DNA of 20,375 nucleotides from the NCBI GenBank assembly GCA_036380435.1, contig DASVES010000393.1, positions 1 to 20,375 on the forward strand, read 5' to 3'. Positions 1-6,881 of the stretch are shown in pieces (the stretch's first letter is position 1; every line of letters starts with the position of its first letter). The position numbers were made by a program, and so were the translations under genes. The DNA is from DASQDT01 sp036380435 (lineage in GTDB: Bacteria; Acidobacteriota; Blastocatellia; Pyrinomonadales; Pyrinomonadaceae). A model generated the notes under the pieces. It was not told the origin of the DNA, searched no databases, and saw only the letters and a list, made by a program, of their open reading frames with translations.

Positions 1-76
1 TCCCTGACGGCGTCCCATAAGCCATATCCGAGTATCGGCAGTAAATATCAAACGGTGATGATCTGACTTCTTCGTT

Positions 77-175
77 CCGGTGCGCCCGGCGAGGCTCGCC
101 ACGACGGCCGCCAACTCCATCGGCTCGACGGGCTTCGCCACATGCACCTGGAAGCCGGTGAGGAGCGCCCGCGTG
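77..175 (-). pseudogene. Response-regulator receiver domain fragment
   Basis: On the minus strand this stretch reads ALLTGFQVHVAKPVEPMELA followed by AVVASLAGRTG. This is the last strand and helix of a CheY-like receiver domain: the K-P of 'AKPVEP' is the conserved switch lysine and its cis-proline, followed by the usual terminal helix. The receiver sequence starts abruptly near 175-178, with no receiver sequence upstream, and becomes unrecognisable below about 77, so only about 33 residues remain. It looks like a broken piece of a response regulator or hybrid kinase left by rearrangement. A parent gene could continue beyond the window start, but the missing N-terminal part cannot be there because the gene would run right to left. 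Confidence 0.6.
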
Positions 176-179
176 TGGC

Positions 180-555
180 AGTTTTACAGGTAGTGTTCTA
201 TGAAAGATTGGCACCCACTCGGACCCAAGTGGCGGCGGTCTCGACGGGTCTACCCTCGCCCCCCCGCTGCCGAGCAACCGCATCGTCATCGCGCAGTCGA
301 AGACCACGCCGTCGAGCGTACAGCTCAGGTCGGAGTAGGTCCTGTGGGCGTCCCCTTAAAGTTTCCAGGAACGAACACCTTGGTGTTACTTCTGCCGTCT
401 TTGCTACCTGAAAGATGCGGGAAATTATAGAGGTGCTCTGCATCAAAAACTGGATTACTACCGAATGCACCTTTACCGAAACGGCCGAATTTAGCGAGCT
501 GTTCAGCGGCAAATTCTGGATCGCGTCCACGGTAATTCGCCTGATGATCATAATC
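180..555 (-). pseudogene. Rhs-like C-terminal remnant, frameshifted
   Basis: Minus-strand reading from the IS edge gives a protein-like sequence containing YDHQANYRGRDPEF, AEHLYNFPHLSG and KVFVPGNFKGTPTGP. A one-base frame change near 340 then leads to YSDLSCTLDGVVFDCAM and RLLGSGGA. The 'CTLDG...DC' pattern resembles C-terminal regions I associate with acidobacterial Rhs-repeat proteins. That assignment is from memory and weak. The sequence has lower GC than the core of the window, has no start codon because the IS interrupts it at 555/556, and loses meaning near 180, where it abuts the receiver-domain fragment. I read it as a dead fragment. Confidence 0.35.
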
Positions 556-576
556 TATGCGAATCAAGAGTAGAAA
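556..576 (+). repeat. IS terminal inverted repeat, transposase 3' side
   Basis: Reads outward-in TATGCGAATCAAGAGTAGAA. It matches the reverse complement of 1477-1497 at 19 of 21 positions. The transposase stop codon lies inside this repeat, which is common for compact IS elements. Confidence 0.75.
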
Positions 577-1442
577 GTGAGCAACAAACAGGCGACGGCG
601 AGTTTGCCATAGCAATGCACTTTCAGCCCTTGACTTGAGCGAACGCGCGAAGCGTTCTGTAGATCCATTCTTTGAATCAGCCAGTTGAATAAACTTTCCA
701 GCGGCTGGCGAATCGTTGAGACAAAGCGATTGGAGAGCGTCGGCACGTTGGTTTCAGGTTCGTTGCGATGACGTTTGTATGATGCCACCAGAAATGACCC
801 GCGCTCTTTGAACTCCGTTTCCGTGGCGGCGTGAAAATAAGCCTTGTCGGCGAACAATCCGCTGTTTGCGGGCATCAGCGGGTCAAGTTCGCGCAAGGCT
901 GCTAAATCATGTTGCGAGGCTTTTGATAAGTGAATCTTCTCCGGCAACGGCAACTTCGCGCTTCGCCGCGCGGCAAGCACATGCAGCTTGACGCCCCTGT
1001 AATGCTGTTGTTTGGTGGCGCAAAAGCCTGTATCCGCTAATCCATGAGCGACTCTTGCGCGATTGGCGCGTGTGCCGCGCGCCAGCATCACGGGCATCGA
1101 GTCAATGAGTCGGTCATCATTGGGTTGAATTTGCCATCGGGCACTGGTTAAGAGTTCTTCAATGAGGAGTTCAAAGGCCGGGGCAAGCTCATTCAAGCGG
1201 CGGTTGAAGGCTTGATAGGCAGGCAAGGCAGGAAACCACACTCGCCAATGGTGACGGATGTAATCATAGATGCGCCGCCCGCTCGTGTGACCTTGGAGAT
1301 GTCCAAACATGTAGATCGTCAAAAGCTCCTCGTCCGAGAATAGCGGCTGATGATTATTGCTCAAGCGTTGCTGTTTGAGGACGGGTTTCGTATCGTAGAG
1401 GCGGCAGATGAGCAGGTAGAGTGCGATAAGTTTAGTTTCCAC
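564..1442 (-). CDS. IS982-family DDE transposase
   Basis: A 292-residue transposase that would cut and join the ends of its own IS. The catalytic triad is visible: D114 in 'LIDSMPV', D199 in 'LFADKAY' and E249 in 'PLESLFNWLIQR'. The N-terminal 'LIALYLLICRLYD' and 'LFSDEELLTI' segments and the 'GVKLHVL' strand before the second Asp are typical of IS982. The length is normal for the family (about 290) and no stop or frameshift interrupts it, so it could be functional. Translation most likely starts at a GTG, since the only nearby upstream ATG is out of frame. Composition is less GC-rich than the host genes, consistent with acquisition. Confidence 0.9.
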   Translation of the reverse strand: METKLIALYLLICRLYDTKPVLKQQRLSNNHQPLFSDEELLTIYMFGHLQGHTSGRRIYDYIRHHWRVWFPALPAYQAFNRRLNELAPAFELLIEELLTSARWQIQPNDDRLIDSMPVMLARGTRANRARVAHGLADTGFCATKQQHYRGVKLHVLAARRSAKLPLPEKIHLSKASQHDLAALRELDPLMPANSGLFADKAYFHAATETEFKERGSFLVASYKRHRNEPETNVPTLSNRFVSTIRQPLESLFNWLIQRMDLQNASRVRSSQGLKVHCYGKLAVACLLLTFYS

Positions 1443-1476
1443 AAAACCATCTTATCGCCTCTTGCTCATCTGCTTT

Positions 1477-1497
1477 TTCTATTCTTGATCCGCATAA
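1477..1497 (-). repeat. IS terminal inverted repeat, transposase 5' side
   Basis: The reverse complement reads TATGCGGATCAAGAATAGAA and pairs with the opposite end. It lies 35 bp upstream of the transposase GTG start, so the promoter must overlap this end. Confidence 0.75.
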
Positions 1498-1600
1498 GCT
1501 ATACATGCATACCTCAGAAGAATGGGTCAAGGCGGCTCACTTTTCTCAAGTTCAACATCAGAGATATAATCCCATTCATGAAAGCGGCACGGGTACAGAA

Positions 1601-2239
1601 ATGATTCTTCGTTTTCTTAAATATTCATTAATAACGCTACTGCTTTGTCTTGCATATGACCTCACTAACCCGTGTGTCGGTCAAGCTAAACATAATAACA
1701 AGAGACATGCACCCACCACCGCATTACAAAATCCGCCTGTAGGCCAAGGAATAAATGCCCCCAAACCCCCGGTAAAGAAAAAGACCCTCCTGACTACATT
1801 GCGCCTAAAAGGGCTGTCTGACGCAGAGTTGATTAAACTTGTCACAGAGCAGGGCGTTGAATTCTACTTAACAGGTGAAGATGAGCACGAGTTGCGCTCG
1901 GCGGGCGCTTCAGCAGCATTGATTGACGCTGTACGTAAGAATGTCAAAACGGATATTGACGGTGCGGGAAGAATAAGGATTCTCGCTGACTCCTCACTTA
2001 GCAACTACTTCGCTTATCGTAGAGGCCACCGATTTTATGTCGTGATGCCGGGAAAGAACTTTTCTAATTTAGAAAGCACGGTTTCGTCATCGCCCGAATT
2101 AGGGGCTATAGAAATGCAATGGCTACAACTGGACACGGATACGGTGTTCTCGTTGGCACTGCCGCAGGGAGTAATGGCGCGCGTCGAACAGAGCGGTGAG
2201 CAACTAGATGTAATCTTAGTGAGACGTATTTCTAAATAG
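1601..2239 (+). CDS. Exported protein of unknown function
   Basis: A 212-residue protein with an N-terminal signal peptide: the hydrophobic stretch YSLITLLLCLAYDL follows a basic MILRFLK, with likely cleavage after VGQA near residue 29. A Pro/Lys linker follows, then a helical motif at about 72-113 (LSDAELIKLV, GVEFYLT, ELRSAGASAALIDAVRK). I recognise this motif as recurring in exported acidobacterial proteins, with no defined function. The C-terminal part (124-209) is strand-rich: RFYVVMPG, VFSLALPQGVMARVEQ, LDVILVRR. The frame is open upstream to 1505, but the signal peptide favours the ATG at 1601. No strong ribosome site is visible. The gene sits beside the IS in lower-GC DNA, so it may be accessory. 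Confidence 0.7.
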   Translation: MILRFLKYSLITLLLCLAYDLTNPCVGQAKHNNKRHAPTTALQNPPVGQGINAPKPPVKKKTLLTTLRLKGLSDAELIKLVTEQGVEFYLTGEDEHELRSAGASAALIDAVRKNVKTDIDGAGRIRILADSSLSNYFAYRRGHRFYVVMPGKNFSNLESTVSSSPELGAIEMQWLQLDTDTVFSLALPQGVMARVEQSGEQLDVILVRRISK

Positions 2240-2435
2240 AGAGTAATAGCCAGCCACTTCTAACGGCAATAGTTACAAAATATTAGTAGACTAAAACTAG
2301 ATGTACATCATCTTGAAATGGCTAATTGCAAATAACAAAAAAATAAAAAATATTTCTGCTCGAATCAAATTGCTAGTTCAGCAAAAACAGCACCCCTACC
2401 CTTAGACAACTTGAGGCAAGTCCAAATCTAAAATT

Positions 2436-2624
2436 CTATTTCTGCTCAGTCTTCTTCGGCCTTCCAACTTTTCTTTCTTCTACTAACTTCAAATCCTTCT
2501 CTTTAATCAGATAATCTCGACCGAATTTAGTTGCTGGCAATCTTCCAGCCGTGACAAGTGCCTGAACTCTTCTAGGCGTGATTCCTAATCTTTCTGCTAC
2601 TTGTTTGGTAGTTAAAAATTCCAT
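2436..2624 (-). CDS. Excisionase-like helix-turn-helix protein
   Basis: A 62-residue DNA-binding protein. The core 'LTTKQVAERLGITPRRVQAL' followed by 'AGRLPATKFGRDYLIKEKDL' is the winged HTH_17/MerR-like excisionase fold: helix-turn-helix, then a short wing ending in a substrate-contact strand. A basic tail 'ERKVGRPKKTEQK' resembles an AT-hook (GRPKK). Such proteins bend DNA for phage or island excision, or act as small regulators. No integrase is present in the window, so an excision role is inferred from fold and position beside a tRNA-derived repeat. The gene is AT-rich, unlike the core genes. A consensus promoter ends ten bases before the ATG and no Shine-Dalgarno sequence exists, so the mRNA is probably leaderless. 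Confidence 0.8.
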   Translation of the reverse strand: MEFLTTKQVAERLGITPRRVQALVTAGRLPATKFGRDYLIKEKDLKLVEERKVGRPKKTEQK

Positions 2625-2633
2625 AGGAAAATA

Positions 2634-2662
2634 GTTATAGAACTAAAGTAATTATTCGTCAA
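2634..2662 (-). promoter_or_regulatory. Sigma70-type promoter of the HTH gene
   Basis: Minus strand: TTGACG, 17-base spacer, TATAAC. Expected transcription start is near 2627, only about three bases before the ATG at 2624, implying a leaderless transcript. Confidence 0.6.
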
Positions 2663-2683
2663 GAAGAAGAAAAAGATTGATAT

Positions 2684-2705
2684 TTTATACTTTTAGGAGT
2701 ATAAA
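2684..2705. repeat. Short AT-rich inverted repeat, possible operator
   Basis: TTTATACT and AGTATAAA form perfect 8-bp arms with a 6-bp spacer, about 22 bp upstream of the -35 box of the HTH gene promoter. This is a plausible binding site for the HTH protein or another regulator, inferred from position and symmetry only. Confidence 0.3.
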
Positions 2706-2730
2706 TAATCAAAAGGGGAACATAAGGGGG

Positions 2731-2763
2731 AAATAAGAAAAGGCCACTATTTCCAGTAGCCTT
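2731..2763 (-). terminator. Rho-independent terminator after the tRNA remnant
   Basis: Minus strand: AAGGCTACT, loop GGAAAT, AGTGGCCTT, then TTTCTTATTT. This is a nine-pair stem with one wobble followed by a T-rich tract. It sits at the same distance from the tRNA 3' end as the terminator of the intact tRNA-Arg, so the terminator position was retained in the duplicated copy. Confidence 0.6.
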
Positions 2764-2819
2764 AACTTATTGATTTATTTAATGCACCCTGCATGACTCG
2801 AACGTGCGACCTTCCGATT
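2760..2819. repeat. Direct repeat of tRNA-Arg 3' end and flank, copy A
   Basis: This block matches 4656-4715 at 53 of 60 positions. It includes 19 bases beyond the tRNA 3' end (CCTTAACTTATTGA is identical) and an unbroken 20-base identity over the T arm. Identity in the non-tRNA flank shows duplication, not just shared tRNA structure. It is a candidate attachment-site footprint. Confidence 0.6.
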
Positions 2820-2841
2820 TCAAAGCTCTACGGAAGAGTGC
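2783..2841 (-). pseudogene. Truncated tRNA remnant
   Basis: The minus strand carries an acceptor 5' strand GCACTCT and 3' strand AGGGTGC that can pair fully (one wobble), plus a good T arm (GTTCGAGTC loop). Between them only TAGAGC of the D arm and TTTGAAATCGGA of the anticodon arm remain. The 5' halves of both arms are missing, giving about 59 nt instead of 74. It cannot fold as a tRNA and the anticodon is not assignable with confidence. Its 3' part resembles the intact tRNA-Arg at 4679-4752. Confidence 0.6.
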
Positions 2842-2861
2842 CCACAGCGTAAGGCGGTTTA

Positions 2862-4388
2862 TCACCTTATGACCTTAACATCACGTTCGCCAACGACCTT
2901 CCACCCGTTTTTCGTCTTCCGCCAGACCAATTCCTGAATGATCTCTCCACGTAACACCTCCAGCCCGATGTCAATCAAATAAACTTTGCGAAAACGCATG
3001 GAGGCTCTGAGGGCGTTTCGGCTGTATCTGATCTCGGGCTCGCTCGTGCTGATGTGAACCTCCCGTGCCCGCGCAAAGAAGTTGATTTTTTCATCGCGGA
3101 CGATGCTGCTCGACACATTTCGCAGACGGTAGAAGGTATCGAGCCTGGGCGCGTAAAAACTCATCTGCTTTTCTATGTCTTTAGCATTGGTCGCCGCTAC
3201 CCAGTCACCCAACGCCGCGGTCAAAACTGCATCGTCGCTGCTTGCTCGGGCGCCCTTCTGCGGCGACTCCCCCTTTGTCGGAGTGCCAGTCCCGGCTCCG
3301 CCAATCCGATTAGCTGCACCTTCGCCCTGAGACGGGAGAATTGATGGCGCCTCGTAGCTGTTTGGGAAGCCTCCCATCCGTAGGACAATAGTCCAGGTTA
3401 AAGCAGCAGAGCCAAACATGATCGCGAGAAACAGACTGGCGTACTTAAGCGAGGAAACAGGTTTGCTTTGAAGAGGGGTCTCATTAACGGGGCCGAATGT
3501 CGCCGCAGGAATTCCATTTTTGAGGACTCGCTTGGAGTGAGCGTGCAGTCCGGTTTGTAAACCCTCCGGGGATGATATCGGTGAAACCGTTTCGGGGACA
3601 TTAAAGTTATCGTCCGCAAGGCCGCCCTCCCCCGCGGGATCGGATTCGCGCAGCGCGTCCACAACCCTGCCAGCATGTTGAGACAACGCCGTGCGTGGTT
3701 CCACAGGAGGAACGCGCGAGACGCCAGGCGGTTCAGTCAACTCGGACTGTGATAAATCCCTCGGCGGTTCAGGCGATAACAGATCTCCCTCTAATTGAAG
3801 CGGGGTGTCACGTTGAGTATCAGATGTCAGAAGCCCTGGCGCGCTGGGCAGGTCGAGTATATCGTCAACCGACCCATCAGAATCTGCCCTCGAACTCTGT
3901 GATAGCAATTCTTCAGTTACTTTTGATGTGATTGGCCGTCCTGCCCCTCGCTCATTCACTGACGTTTGGGCGTCAATTGTTCTGGTAGAAGTTAGAATAT
4001 TTACAGTGTCCGTCTCGCCCTTTGACCTCGCCCGATCCAGGGCCGTCATGCCGGTCCTGTCTCTGGCGCTTAAATTGGCGCCTTTGTTAATCAGGGCCAG
4101 CACAACGTCCAAATGGCCGAAAAAGGCAGCGAGGATTAAGGCTGTCATCCCATCGCCCCTTTGTGCATTTATGTCGGCCCCCTCGTCCAGCAAAAGCTGT
4201 ACGGTTTCTAATTGCCCATTCGCCGCAGCGCGCATCAGGGCGGTATCTCCGTTACGGCCTTTTTCATTGATGTCCACGCCCTCAGCCAATAAAGACTGAA
4301 CCACAGCCGTATGCCCGGTCGCTGCCGCCTGTAATATTGCCGGCACATTCATAAATCCGAACTCACTTAACCCGCGATTTTGATTCAC
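2862..4388 (-). CDS. Ankyrin-repeat membrane protein with NTF2-like C-terminal domain
   Basis: A 508-residue protein. Residues 14-135 hold four ankyrin repeats (for example NGDTALMRAAANGQLETVQL, GMTALILAAFFGHLDVV, GMTALDRARSKGET). Residues 140-313 are a low-complexity Pro/Ser/Glu linker. One membrane helix spans about 315-337 (YASLFLAIMFGSAALTWTIV). Residues 388-508 resemble the NTF2/SnoaL-like fold: DWVAATNAKDIEKQMSFYAP, ELVWRKTKNGWKVVGERD. The topology suggests cytoplasmic ankyrin repeats for protein binding and an outside NTF2-like domain; no substrate can be named. The frame opens at a GTG; the ATG at 4352 (MNVPAILQ) has an AGTGAG upstream and would also keep every repeat. The stop lies 21 bp from the tRNA remnant, so the gene is the only cargo between the two tRNA repeats. 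Confidence 0.8.
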   Translation of the reverse strand: MNQNRGLSEFGFMNVPAILQAAATGHTAVVQSLLAEGVDINEKGRNGDTALMRAAANGQLETVQLLLDEGADINAQRGDGMTALILAAFFGHLDVVLALINKGANLSARDRTGMTALDRARSKGETDTVNILTSTRTIDAQTSVNERGAGRPITSKVTEELLSQSSRADSDGSVDDILDLPSAPGLLTSDTQRDTPLQLEGDLLSPEPPRDLSQSELTEPPGVSRVPPVEPRTALSQHAGRVVDALRESDPAGEGGLADDNFNVPETVSPISSPEGLQTGLHAHSKRVLKNGIPAATFGPVNETPLQSKPVSSLKYASLFLAIMFGSAALTWTIVLRMGGFPNSYEAPSILPSQGEGAANRIGGAGTGTPTKGESPQKGARASSDDAVLTAALGDWVAATNAKDIEKQMSFYAPRLDTFYRLRNVSSSIVRDEKINFFARAREVHISTSEPEIRYSRNALRASMRFRKVYLIDIGLEVLRGEIIQELVWRKTKNGWKVVGERDVKVIR

Positions 4389-4626
4389 CCGTGCGGAATA
4401 ATAACGCTACTGGCGGTCTAACAGGACTGTAGATGATAATGACCGCTGACTACAGCAAGACTCAACCTTTAATTTGACGAATACTGTAATTCCACAGAAA
4501 GGTTCTTCTGTTCAAATTTTACTCACACTCTTCACGACAACCCGTGCCAGCCCTTACACGCAAGCAAGCACAGTCAATACATGCAAAGATATCTGTGCCT
4601 TGGAAGTTGGCACACTATAGGCACAC
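4389..4626. other. Intergenic, upstream of the ankyrin gene
   Basis: No gene is seen. On the minus strand a possible weak promoter, TTGAGT with an 18-base spacer and CATTAT, lies about 50 bp ahead of the ankyrin gene. The rest is moderately AT-rich sequence without recognisable structure. Confidence 0.3.
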
Positions 4627-4657
4627 AAAACAAGAAAGGGCAGCCGCGCGGCTACCC
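4627..4657 (-). terminator. Rho-independent terminator of tRNA-Arg
   Basis: Minus strand: GGGTAGCC, loop GCGC, GGCTGCCC, then TTTCTTGTTTT. This is an eight-pair GC-rich stem (one wobble) followed by a T-rich tract, 21 bases after the tRNA 3' end. Confidence 0.8.
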
Positions 4658-4715
4658 TTAACTTATTGACCTGATTAATGCACCCGGCACGACTCGAACG
4701 TGCGACCTTCTGATT
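4656..4715. repeat. Direct repeat of tRNA-Arg 3' end and flank, copy B
   Basis: This is the partner of 2760-2819. It overlaps the 3' half of the intact tRNA-Arg and its downstream flank, as expected for an att site in which integration rebuilds the tRNA end. Confidence 0.6.
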
Positions 4716-4752
4716 CGTAGTCAGACGCTCTATCCAACTGAGCTACGGGTGC
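4679..4752 (-). tRNA. tRNA-Arg (anticodon ACG)
   Basis: A 74-nt cloverleaf on the minus strand. Acceptor GCACCCG pairs with CGGGTGC, with discriminator A. D arm GCTCAGTTGGATAGAGC. Anticodon stem TCTGA/TCAGA around loop CTACGAA, so the anticodon is ACG (wobble-modified to ICG in bacteria, reading CGU, CGC and CGA). The T arm has loop TTCGAGT. CCA is not encoded. It has its own promoter upstream and terminator downstream, so it is a single-gene transcription unit. Confidence 0.95.
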
Positions 4753-4773
4753 GTGGCGGTGGAAGTGGGAAAA

Positions 4774-4802
4774 AATATACGGGCGGTCAAGGTGTGTGTC
4801 AA
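4774..4802 (-). promoter_or_regulatory. Sigma70-type promoter of tRNA-Arg
   Basis: Minus strand: TTGACA, 17-base spacer, TATATT. The -35 box and spacing are perfect, and transcription would start near 4767, about 15 bases before the mature tRNA 5' end. Confidence 0.8.
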
Positions 4803-4868
4803 GCGAGCGTAAGGCTGAGGAAGTTGGGCCGGTTGAGACTCACGCGAACGGGCGTTTGAGGGTGGGGG

Positions 4869-5906
4869 TCAGCGCGAGTAGTAGCCGGGGCGGGTGCGGG
4901 CGATGAGTTCGGCGCGGGAGACTTCGATGTTGATGGCGCGCCAGGCGCCGTCGCGCTTGCGCTCGCCGGCGGGCTGGTAGGTGATGGTATAGAGGGTGCG
5001 CATGTCGGCGGCGACCTCGGCGTAGAGGCGGCCCATGTCTTCGAGGCGTTGGATCACGTGCAGGCGTCCGCCCGTGCGGTTGGCCAACTCCTGGAGACGT
5101 GCACGGGCGGCCGTGTAGACGGCCACCTGCTGCGGCGTCGGGTCGTGGACGAGTCGCAGGTCGCCCGAGGGCAGCGCGAGCGGGTAGACGGTGACGCCCT
5201 GCCGGTCGGCCATGTCGAGCGCCGCGCGCAGGGCCGTGCTCGACTCCGGCTTGAGGATGGCGACCGACTGTGCGCCCGTGCCCGACGTGGCGGCGGAGAC
5301 GCGGTCGGAGCGCTCCAGCTCGGAGTCCTTGCCGTCCGTGATGACGACGACGGCCTTGCGCCGGTTGCCCTCTTCGGCGAGCGCGGCGAGCGCGTGCCTG
5401 ACGCCCTTGTAGAGAGAGGTCTGGCCGCGTCCTTCGGCCAGCTCGAGGATGGCGAAGCCGATCTTCTTGCGGTCGGTCGTAAACGACTGAAGGGTCTTGA
5501 CCTTCTCGTTGAAGGAGACGACGGCGATGCGGTCGTCGGGCGCAAGCGCATCGACGAAGCGGACGGCCGCCTGCTTCAAGGTGGTGCGGAAGCTGAGGGT
5601 GGAGCCGGAGGTGTCGAGGAGGATGACGAGACTGAAGGGCGCGTTCGTGGGCTCGAAGCTGGTGATGTTCTGCCGGACGCCGTCCTCGTAGACGGCGAAG
5701 TCGCCGCGCGCGAGGTCGGTGACGGCGCGCCCGCGGCGGTCGGCGACGCCGACGTTGAGCAGCACGAGGTTCGACTCCACGCGCACCGTGTCGTCGTCCT
5801 GCGCGCGCGCGCGCGGCGCGGCGCCGAAAACGCAGGCGGCCAGCAGCAGGGCCGCCGCGCAGAGTAATCTCATCGAGATTTTGTGGAAGAAGCCTCGTGT
5901 TCCCAT
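4869..5906 (-). CDS. Exported VWFA-domain protein, acidobacterial VWFA-related type
   Basis: A 345-residue exported protein. After the signal sequence (MRLLCAAALLLAACVFG, ending in ARA-Q) comes the stretch VRVESNLVLLNVGVADRRGR with DLARGDFAVYEDGVRQ, typical of the VWFA-related acidobacterial family (TIGR03436 type). A von Willebrand A domain follows, with the metal site DTSGS at 98-102, a Thr in GRGQTSLYKG and the second Asp in VITDGKDS. It ends with the usual TITYQPAGERKRDGAWRAI strand motif. Members are thought to be adhesion or scaffold proteins; the ligand is unknown. LAAC could act as a lipobox, so a lipoprotein is possible. An ATG at 5873 (MRLLCAAA) is an equally good start; neither has a Shine-Dalgarno sequence. 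The gene stands alone, 3' to the tRNA-Arg promoter. Confidence 0.85.
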   Translation of the reverse strand: MGTRGFFHKISMRLLCAAALLLAACVFGAAPRARAQDDDTVRVESNLVLLNVGVADRRGRAVTDLARGDFAVYEDGVRQNITSFEPTNAPFSLVILLDTSGSTLSFRTTLKQAAVRFVDALAPDDRIAVVSFNEKVKTLQSFTTDRKKIGFAILELAEGRGQTSLYKGVRHALAALAEEGNRRKAVVVITDGKDSELERSDRVSAATSGTGAQSVAILKPESSTALRAALDMADRQGVTVYPLALPSGDLRLVHDPTPQQVAVYTAARARLQELANRTGGRLHVIQRLEDMGRLYAEVAADMRTLYTITYQPAGERKRDGAWRAINIEVSRAELIARTRPGYYSR

Positions 5907-6112
5907 CGCGAGAAAATGTCTGATCGAAAACTCAGTATGCAAGGGCGCGCGCGCCGAACGCAAGCGGCAGACGACACCCAACACGCGACGCGGCCGACGC
6001 GCTTAAAAGGCGCCCCGGGCCGAAATAGCGGCGCAGTGTCGGCCCCTTACAGGCGTCTAACCGGCCAGAGAGTGTTTGGTGCTCGGGAGCGGGCGGGAGT
6101 TGCACGGAAGAC
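5907..6112. other. Intergenic, nothing identified
   Basis: High-GC spacer upstream of the VWFA gene. Only a poor promoter-like match (TTGCAT, 17 bases, ACATTT on the minus strand) is seen near 5912-5940. The region ends at the heptad hairpin beginning at 6113. Confidence 0.3.
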
Positions 6113-6207
6113 AGGGCGGAGGGCGGAAGGATGAAGGGTGGAAGGATTGAGTGGACGCCTCAGTTAACGCCCTTACTCGACCTCTTCATCCCTCCGCCCT
6201 CCGCCCT
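6113..6207. repeat. Heptad-unit inverted repeat 1
   Basis: Arms 6113-6136 and 6184-6207 are complementary at 23 of 24 positions, around a 47-base spacer. The left arm reads in 7-base steps (GGGCGGA, GGGCGGA, AGGATGA, AGGGTGG). The right arm ends five bases from the stop codon of the gene at 6213. Confidence 0.75.
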
Positions 6208-6212
6208 TCATT

Positions 6213-6881
6213 TCACCTGCCAGCGATCTTGGCGACGCGGGAGCGCGCGCGGGTGCGTCGTGCGGGTGACGCGGCGGCCGACGCCTCGTCGTGCTGCGCC
6301 GCCGGGACGGGCGCGGGGAAGGGGACGGGCGCGGGCGGCGTCTTTTGCGTGCGCGCGCGGCGACGGGCCACGGCGCGCTCCTCGTCTACGGCCGCCGCGC
6401 GCTTGGCGCGGTCGATGCTCTTGCGCGGCACGAGCTGGTAGCGCAGCTCCATCTCCTGCGAGACCTTGTAGATGTGCTTCGGCTTCTGCCCGCGCTCGGC
6501 GCGGCGCAGCACCTCGGGCGTTTCGACCAGCTCGGCGCGGTCGTCCTTGTCAACCCAGATAAAAACCACTTCGGACATTTCTCTCTTAACCTCCAGACGA
6601 ATTAACGCGCGCATCTCGACCGGCGTGACGAGCTTCGGCGCGCGCGCCGGCGCGTCGGCCGACGCGCCGGCCACTGACGCGCCGCGCGCGGACGCGGCTT
6701 CGCCGCCTCGACCTTCGCGCCGCGCGTCGTAGTAGTCAGTCACCTCGGCGTCCACCTCGGCGCGATGCGCGTCGTAGTAGAGCGCGAAGTCGTGACAGCG
6801 CGTGCGGTAGACGCAGTTGACCGAACAGACCAGAGCGTCTTTAAAGTGCCCGTAGCGGTTGCAGTAGAGTCTGAGACGCAT
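6213..6881 (-). CDS. Cys-rich conserved protein of unknown function
   Basis: A 222-residue protein. The N-terminus MRLRLYCNRYGHFKDALVCS then VNCVYRTRCHDF places Cys at 7, 19, 23 and 29, a probable small zinc or Fe-S knuckle, followed by helix FALYYDAHRAEVDAEVTDYY. After an Ala/Gly-rich linker, a second block (about 85-160) has EMRALIRLEVKREM, VVFIWVDKDDRAELVE and IYKVSQEMELRYQLVPR. The tail is Arg/Ala/Pro-rich and basic. No signal peptide or membrane helix is seen, so it is probably cytoplasmic. I recall similar short Cys-knuckle proteins in Blastocatellia, without a function. The frame is open further upstream but lacks plausible protein character there; a promoter lies about 100 bp ahead of the chosen ATG. 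The basic tail could bind nucleic acid, which is a guess. Confidence 0.7.
   Translation of the reverse strand: MRLRLYCNRYGHFKDALVCSVNCVYRTRCHDFALYYDAHRAEVDAEVTDYYDARREGRGGEAASARGASVAGASADAPARAPKLVTPVEMRALIRLEVKREMSEVVFIWVDKDDRAELVETPEVLRRAERGQKPKHIYKVSQEMELRYQLVPRKSIDRAKRAAAVDEERAVARRRARTQKTPPAPVPFPAPVPAAQHDEASAAASPARRTRARSRVAKIAGR

Larger units (their letters stand above)
556..1497 (-). mobile_element. IS982-family insertion sequence
   Basis: About 942 bp bounded by imperfect terminal inverted repeats (556-576 and 1477-1497, 19 of 21 matching), enclosing one IS982-type transposase that fills nearly the whole element. Similarity of the two ends continues inward with a small gap (a 'GAGCAA' and a 'GGCGA' block in both). 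Length and single-gene organisation fit IS982. No convincing target-site duplication is visible beside the ends, so the insertion may be old or rearranged. Confidence 0.8.

Noticed and set aside
2783..2841. The tRNA-like sequence as a functional tRNA
   Set aside because: The 5' halves of the D and anticodon arms are missing, so no cloverleaf can form despite good acceptor and T arms.
5049..5867. A 272-residue plus-strand frame inside the VWFA gene
   Set aside because: Antisense shadow: Asp/Arg/Gly/Val-rich composition with no domain, against a clear VWFA metal site on the minus strand.
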